Both the position numbers and the translations under genes were made by a program. Below the pieces are notes generated by a model. That model worked only from the letters and a program-made list of their open reading frames with translations, had not been told where the DNA came from and did no database searches. Positions 59,584 through 64,000 of a DNA stretch of 64,000 nt are shown here, one piece after another (the first letter of the stretch is position 1; the number at the start of each line of letters is the position of its first letter). Source of the DNA: CAZFLM01 sp964519955 (lineage in GTDB: Bacteria; Armatimonadota; Chthonomonadetes; Chthonomonadales; CAJBBX01); NCBI GenBank assembly GCA_964519955.1, contig CAZFLM010000007.1, forward strand, positions 77,378 through 141,377. The letters are read 5' to 3'.

Positions 59584-59713
59584 GCGTTGCTCCCGTGACG
59601 GGTTGCCCGACTGCGTTCGCTCGTATCGTACCACCAATCCGCCCAAGGAACAGGCGGCACCGAAGGCGAACCAGGGCTCGAACGCGCAGGTGGGCGGACA
59701 GGGAGGCAGACCT

Positions 59714-62536
59714 ATGATGGCTCTGGCGATGGTTCTGGCGGCAACCGGGCAGCCGCAAGCGCCCGACATCCGGCTGGAGACGCGGTACGTGCGGTGGGTC
59801 ATCGGGCCCGACGGGAAGACGCGCGAGTTCGCCGACCGGCGCAGCGGGAAGGACTACGCGCACCCCGACCGCAGCCTCGGCTTCGCGACCGCGTGGGCGG
59901 GAGGCAAGCAGCTCCCGGTCACGAGCGCCGCCCTCGACGGGGAGCGAATCCGCCTCGGCTTCGAGGGCGGCGTTGGCGCCACGGTCAAGGTGCGGCACAC
60001 GCCCGAGACGCTCGTGTTCGACCTGGAGTCGGTCTCGGGCGCGCCGGAGCGGCTCGACTTCGCGCAGGTGCGGCTCGCGCTGAAGGGGCAGCCCGGCGAG
60101 CCGTTCGCCGCGTGCGCCCTGGCCCGCAACCTGCGCACGAACGTCGACGCCCTACCGGGGGCTGCGGAGCTGGTCCAGGCGCACGCCTACAAGCAGATCG
60201 GGATGGAGGGCGCGTCGGTCGCCGTCGTCGCCGGGCCGGGTGGCAAGCTGCGCGACCTGCTGAAGAAGGCGGTCGACGGCGCGCCCGACATCCCGCACTC
60301 GCCGATCGGCGGTCCCTGGGCGCTCGAGTCGCCGCCGAACCACGGCTCCTACCTGTTCAACTTCGGCGGGCTGAACGTGGAGGCCGCGCCGAAGTGGATC
60401 GCGCTGGCGAAGGCCCTGGGCGCGCGCCAGATCGACTTCCACGGCGGCTCGTCGTTCCGCTTCGGCGACTTCCGCCCCGATCCGAAGACGTACCCGCGGG
60501 GCGTCGAGGACTTCCGCGCCACCATCGACGCGCTCCACGCGGCCGGCCTCCAGGCGGGGCTCCACACGTACGCCTGCTTCATCGATAAGCAGTCGAAGTA
60601 CGTAACGCCCGTGCCGGACCCGCGCCTCGCCGTGGCCCGCACGTTCACGCTGGCCGAGCCGCTCGACCCGGCGGCCACCACCGTCACGGTGGCCGAGCCG
60701 ACCGAGGGCCTCAACGCGACGACCGGCTTCTTCGTCACGAACAGCGCCACCCTCCGCATCGGCGAGGAACTGGTGACCTTCACCGCGGCCACGCAGAAGC
60801 CGCCGTACCGGTTCACCGGCTGTACCCGCGGCGCACTCGGAACGCGCGCGTCGGCACACCCCGCCGGCGAGAAGGCAGGCCAGCTCAAGGAGCTGTTCGG
60901 CCTGTTCGTGCCCGAGGTCGACTCCACGCTCTACACCGAGATCGCCGAGAACACCGCGCGCATGTACAACGAGTGCGGCTTCGACATGATCTACCTCGAC
61001 GCCCTGGACGGCTCCTACATCCATCGCGGCGGCGAGTGGGCCTGGTACTACGGCGCGAGGTTCGTCTACGAGATCTGGAAGCGCCTCGAGAAGCCCGCGA
61101 TCATGGAGATGAGCACGTTCCACCACCACCTCTGGGTCGTGCGGGCGAGGATGGGCGCGTGGGACGCGGCGCACACGGGCTTCAAGGAGTTCATCGACAT
61201 GCACCGGCTCGTGAACCGGGACTGCGAGCGCATGTTCCTGCCCTCGCACCTCGGCTGGTGGGCCGTGTACCCGTGGAACGGCGTCCAACCGGACCGCACG
61301 ATGCCGGACGACCTGGAGTACCTGCTCTGCAAGAGCCTGGCCGCCGACGCGGGCCTCTCGTTCGTACAGGGCTTCTCGCCGGATACGTTCGACAAGTCGG
61401 AGTGGGCACAGCGCAACGCGAAGCTCATCGCCGCGTACGAGGAGCTGCGGCGCGGCGGCAAGGTGCCCGCGTCGGTGCGCAAGGCGCTGGGCGAGCCGGG
61501 CAGCGAGTTCACGCTGGATACCAGTGCCGAAACGAAGGCGCTCGTTCCGGTGCGCTACGACCGCCACGTCGCGGATGGCCCGAGCGGCTCGTTCACCGTA
61601 CCGAACGCATACCAGAAGCAGCCCCTGCGCGTCCGCATCGAGGGCATGCTCACCACCGCCGCCAAGCCGCCTGCCGACGCGAAGGTGCTGCTCTCGGCCG
61701 CCGACCTGCCGGGCCTGACGAAGCGCGCCGCCGACGGTGTCACGCTGGACATTGCAGCCGAGCAGGCAGAGGGTGGCCCCGGCGGGAGCGTGCTGAAGCT
61801 GACCGCCACCTCCAAGCGAACCGAGCGGCGGGGCTCCTGGGCGGCCGCGGTACGCCCGTTCACACCGTCGATCGACCTGACTGCGAAGGGCCTCGGCGTG
61901 TGGATCAACGGCGACGGCAAGGGCGAGGTGCTGAACTTCCAGCTCACGAGCCAGGAGAACCTGGGGCCGGGCGTCGCGGAGCACTACGTGGTGGTCGACT
62001 TCACCGGCTGGCGCTACATCGAGCTGATCGAGCCCGAGTGCGACCGGCTCAGCGCCTACTCGTGGCCCTACGCGGCCTACCGCGGCGACTGGGAGCGCAA
62101 CCCGAGCCTCGCGTTCAACTCGGGCTACAAGCTGCACCACCCGTGGACGTTCTACAACCAGATCGCCACGCTCACCGTGTGGATGAACGAGGTGCCGGCG
62201 GGCGGGACCGCCACCGTCCAGCTCGGGCCGGTCGTGGCGCTCCCGCTCGTCAAGGGCGTCGCCCGCGACCCGCGCATCACGCTCGGCGCGTTGGCGCTGG
62301 AGTTCCCCGTGGACCTGGCGAGCGGGCAGTACCTGGAGTACCAGGGCGGCCACGACGCGGTGGTCTACGGTCCGGGCGGCGAGACAGTGAGGCATGTCCA
62401 GGTCCCCGGCGCGGCGCCGGAGCTGCTCGCGGGAGACAACGCGGTCACGTTCATCTGCACGCCGTCGGGCGACGCTACGCCGCGCTGCCGGGTGTCGGTC
62501 ATCACGCGCGGCAAGCCCATCTGGCGCAGCAAGTAG
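59714..62536 (+). CDS. Large putative glycoside hydrolase with multiple beta domains
   Basis: 940 residues from an ATG with GGGAGGCAGACC upstream. A weak signal-like N-terminus (MMALAMVLAATG) precedes a supersandwich domain. A barrel follows from about residue 220: 'LAKALGARQIDFHGGSSFRFGDF', 'IDALHAAGLQAGLHTYACF', 'MYNECGFDMIYLDALDG', 'FVYEIWKRLEKPAIMEMSTFHHHLW' and 'PSHLGWWAVYPWNGV'. The Asp in YLDALDG and the Glu in IMEMS are candidate catalytic residues. Insert 'VTVAEPTEGLNATTGFFVTNSATLRIGEELVTFT' and C-terminal sandwiches follow. No established family is assigned with confidence. It is followed at 17 bases by the GHL10-like gene. Confidence 0.75.
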   Translation: MMALAMVLAATGQPQAPDIRLETRYVRWVIGPDGKTREFADRRSGKDYAHPDRSLGFATAWAGGKQLPVTSAALDGERIRLGFEGGVGATVKVRHTPETLVFDLESVSGAPERLDFAQVRLALKGQPGEPFAACALARNLRTNVDALPGAAELVQAHAYKQIGMEGASVAVVAGPGGKLRDLLKKAVDGAPDIPHSPIGGPWALESPPNHGSYLFNFGGLNVEAAPKWIALAKALGARQIDFHGGSSFRFGDFRPDPKTYPRGVEDFRATIDALHAAGLQAGLHTYACFIDKQSKYVTPVPDPRLAVARTFTLAEPLDPAATTVTVAEPTEGLNATTGFFVTNSATLRIGEELVTFTAATQKPPYRFTGCTRGALGTRASAHPAGEKAGQLKELFGLFVPEVDSTLYTEIAENTARMYNECGFDMIYLDALDGSYIHRGGEWAWYYGARFVYEIWKRLEKPAIMEMSTFHHHLWVVRARMGAWDAAHTGFKEFIDMHRLVNRDCERMFLPSHLGWWAVYPWNGVQPDRTMPDDLEYLLCKSLAADAGLSFVQGFSPDTFDKSEWAQRNAKLIAAYEELRRGGKVPASVRKALGEPGSEFTLDTSAETKALVPVRYDRHVADGPSGSFTVPNAYQKQPLRVRIEGMLTTAAKPPADAKVLLSAADLPGLTKRAADGVTLDIAAEQAEGGPGGSVLKLTATSKRTERRGSWAAAVRPFTPSIDLTAKGLGVWINGDGKGEVLNFQLTSQENLGPGVAEHYVVVDFTGWRYIELIEPECDRLSAYSWPYAAYRGDWERNPSLAFNSGYKLHHPWTFYNQIATLTVWMNEVPAGGTATVQLGPVVALPLVKGVARDPRITLGALALEFPVDLASGQYLEYQGGHDAVVYGPGGETVRHVQVPGAAPELLAGDNAVTFICTPSGDATPRCRVSVITRGKPIWRSK

Positions 62537-62553
62537 TCGAGAGGAGAGCCACC

Positions 62554-63804
62554 ATGCCCAAGTTCGCCGCCCGCGCCGTCTGGTGCGGATCGCACGAGGC
62601 CGGAATGACGCGCCAGTCGGTAGAGGCCTATGTCGACCGGATGCACCGCGCCAACATCGACACCATCGTCGTGCACCTGAAGGGCGGCGATGGGCTGCTC
62701 TACTGGCCGAGCGAGCGCTTCCCGGAGGCCATCGCGCCGGGCTACGAGGCGTTCGACCTGCCCGCCGAGCTGCTGCGCGCCTGCCGCGAGCGCGGGATGC
62801 ACATGCACGCCTGGCTGATCGAGTACTACGAGGGGGCGAACGGGGCCGCCTACCGCGCGCACCCGGAGTGGGCCGCACTCAGCCCCGCGGGCAAGCCAAC
62901 GAGCGCGGAGATCCTGCGCGGCCGGCCGTACGATGCGGTCTGGATGTGCCCCGCGCGCCGGCCAGGCTACACGGATCAGTGGCTCGTCCCCATCATCCGC
63001 GAGTTCGCCGAGCGCTACGCAGTCGACGCCATCCACCACGACTACATCCGCTACCCGGGCGACCTGGCGCCGGACACGTACTGCTTCTGTGACGACTGTC
63101 TGGAGCAGATGCCGAAGCAGGCCGGCTTCGTCTCGGCGAGCCACCCGGACGAGCCCTTCTTCCACGAGCTGTACGACCGCCCCTACCTGGAGGCGCACTG
63201 GGAGCAGAGCCCGCGCGTCCTACCGGCCAACTGGGACCGCCTGCCGCGCGAGGCGAAGAGCCGCTTCCTTTTGGATGGCTCCTACTTCGCCGGCGGGCGC
63301 CATGACCTCGACTACTTCTTCTACGCCTACCGCACGCACTGGATCACGCAGTTCGCGCGCGAGGCCGCCGAGGCCATACACGCCGTGCGCCCCGGCATGG
63401 AGACCTCCGCCGCCGTCTTCAAGAACCCCGTGCAGAGCGGGCGCTTCATCGGCCAGGACTGGCGGCAGTTCGCGCCCTGGGTCGACACGTGCATGCCCAT
63501 GGACTACCGCGACCACTTCCCGGGCGACTTCGAGACGTACCTCGACCTGTTGGCCGAGAGCATCGAGTGCCAGAAAGGTTGGGCGCGCGACTACAAGCGC
63601 CTCTGGCCGGGCATCGCGCTCAACTTCCTCTACAAGGAGGAGGCGGAGGCCGGCCGGCCCGCGAGTGAGTGGCCACACTCCAAGCTCGAACGCACGGTCG
63701 AGCGCATCGCGGCCACCGGCGTCGAGGGCGTCTGCCTCTTCTGCGAGGGCCAGATCCAGCATTACGGCATGTGGGAGACGGTGCGCGATCTGTTCGCGAA
63801 GTAG
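62554..63804 (+). CDS. GHL10/DUF187-like putative glycoside hydrolase
   Basis: 416 residues from an ATG with GAGGAGAGCCACC upstream. No signal peptide. Opening 'ARAVWCGSHEAGMTRQSVEAYVDRMHRANIDTIVVHLKGGDGLLYWPS', then 'LLRACRERGMHMHAWLIEYYEG', 'WMCPARRPGYTDQWLVPIIREFAERYAVDAIHHDYIRYPG' and 'WVDTCMPMDYRDHFP' match the glycosidase-like GHL10/DUF187 barrel. The catalytic candidate is the Asp in HHDYIRYPG. It forms a two-gene operon with the preceding GH-like gene, so the two may act in sequence on one glycan. Substrate unknown. Confidence 0.86.
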   Translation: MPKFAARAVWCGSHEAGMTRQSVEAYVDRMHRANIDTIVVHLKGGDGLLYWPSERFPEAIAPGYEAFDLPAELLRACRERGMHMHAWLIEYYEGANGAAYRAHPEWAALSPAGKPTSAEILRGRPYDAVWMCPARRPGYTDQWLVPIIREFAERYAVDAIHHDYIRYPGDLAPDTYCFCDDCLEQMPKQAGFVSASHPDEPFFHELYDRPYLEAHWEQSPRVLPANWDRLPREAKSRFLLDGSYFAGGRHDLDYFFYAYRTHWITQFAREAAEAIHAVRPGMETSAAVFKNPVQSGRFIGQDWRQFAPWVDTCMPMDYRDHFPGDFETYLDLLAESIECQKGWARDYKRLWPGIALNFLYKEEAEAGRPASEWPHSKLERTVERIAATGVEGVCLFCEGQIQHYGMWETVRDLFAK

Positions 63805-63834
63805 TCCGGCGGGGCGCGGAGGCCCCACCCTACG
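63805..63834 (+). repeat. Short GC-rich hairpin repeat after the gene end
   Basis: GGGGCGCGGAGGCCCCACCC follows the stop directly; GGGGC and GCCCC can pair. A related word (CGGCGGGGCGCGGATGATCC) recurs near 63932. It may be a terminator or a second repeat family. Confidence 0.4.
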
Positions 63835-63946
63835 CACCTGCCGCCACACTGCACCAACCTGCGGGGCGCGCCCTCCGCGGCGTGCCGGGAACGTAGGAGC
63901 AGGCAGTATCCCCGCAACGAAGCCAACGACTCGGCGGGGCGCGGAT

Positions 63947-64000
63947 GATCCTGCCCCGTTTTGGTGGACAGTAGGTTAAGCAGCCCTCTGAAACTGGGAC
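63947..64000 (+). mobile_element. Possible left end of an insertion sequence (IS3-like), cut by the window edge
   Basis: TGATCCTGCCCCGTTTTGG followed by TGGACAGTAGG resembles the terminal repeats I associate with IS3-family elements, which start with TG. The transposase and the other end would lie beyond the window. Only 54 bases support this. Confidence 0.35.

Noticed and set aside
60152..62878. A 908-codon open frame antisense to the 940-residue GH-like gene
   Set aside because: Arg/Ala/Val-rich shadow, no family match, while the plus-strand frame has barrel motifs and a ribosome site.

Overview
The window is GC-rich bacterial chromosome, about 64 kb, from a diderm organism that is most likely a member of the Armatimonadota. 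The main clue is two type IV prepilin-like proteins (15351-16139 and 31656-32330) whose N-terminal helix runs on into FPVFAQAREKARQ, a signature I associate with that phylum. An LptC/OstA-type lipopolysaccharide export pair, a lipoprotein signal (10430), twin-arginine-like signals on sulfatases, and DUF4091, GH127 and GH29 carbohydrate enzymes fit this. A run of exactly 100 N (22941-23040) inside a tandem repeat shows the sequence is a scaffold, probably from a metagenome or draft assembly.

Layout. 1-5.7 kb (minus strand): an edge fragment, an SDR protein plus 6-phosphogluconate dehydrogenase, a VKOR-DsbA disulfide pair, an OstA/LptC pair and a lipoprotein. 5.9-15.1 kb: a giant multi-membrane protein, a PQQ-type propeller lipoprotein, a glycosyltransferase, a glycyl-radical activase without its enzyme, and a PadR repressor with a very clear operator-flanked promoter. 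15.3-26.7 kb: a prepilin, then sulfatase / UroD-like / alpha-L-fucosidase, a glycosyltransferase with an FkbM methyltransferase, a 39-bp tandem repeat array, and a 1177-residue DUF4091 protein. 26.9-34.5 kb: a SprA-like zinc protease, an overlapping sigma/anti-sigma-like/STN-domain operon, a double retropepsin-like protein, a second prepilin with a structured leader, a DnaJ-zinc-finger membrane protein, and a convergent hicA/hicB pair. 34.5-44.7 kb: a GH127 arabinofuranosidase-like enzyme, a PepV-type peptidase, tRNA-Pro(UGG), and a SARP/NB-ARC/TPR regulator followed by two small proteins of unknown function. 44.7-63.8 kb: a YncE-phosphoesterase fusion, a second sulfatase operon and several glycoside-hydrolase-like proteins. 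The right edge may hold the end of an insertion sequence.

How it works together. Two loci (16.3-20.6 kb and 49.9-63.8 kb) combine formylglycine sulfatases with secreted glycosidase-like proteins. Together with GH127, GH43-like and DUF4091 proteins they suggest a lifestyle built on sulfated, fucose- or arabinose-containing polysaccharides. No transporter of the SusC/SusD type is visible. Housekeeping genes are sparse and most genes stand alone or in two- to three-gene operons with 4-base stop/start overlaps.

Gene expression signals are unusually readable. Several promoters have a TTGACA-like -35 and a TATACT/TATAAT-like -10, at least one mRNA looks leaderless (30121), and many gene ends carry long perfect GC-rich hairpins without a T-run. 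A dispersed repeat family (core GGGCGTCCCTGCCCGTCCG) sits in intergenic spaces throughout. Nothing here is a proven new system. The best candidates for undescribed biology are the sigma/anti-sigma/STN triad, the SARP/NB-ARC regulator with its two small partners, the convergent hicAB arrangement, and the structured leader before the second prepilin.
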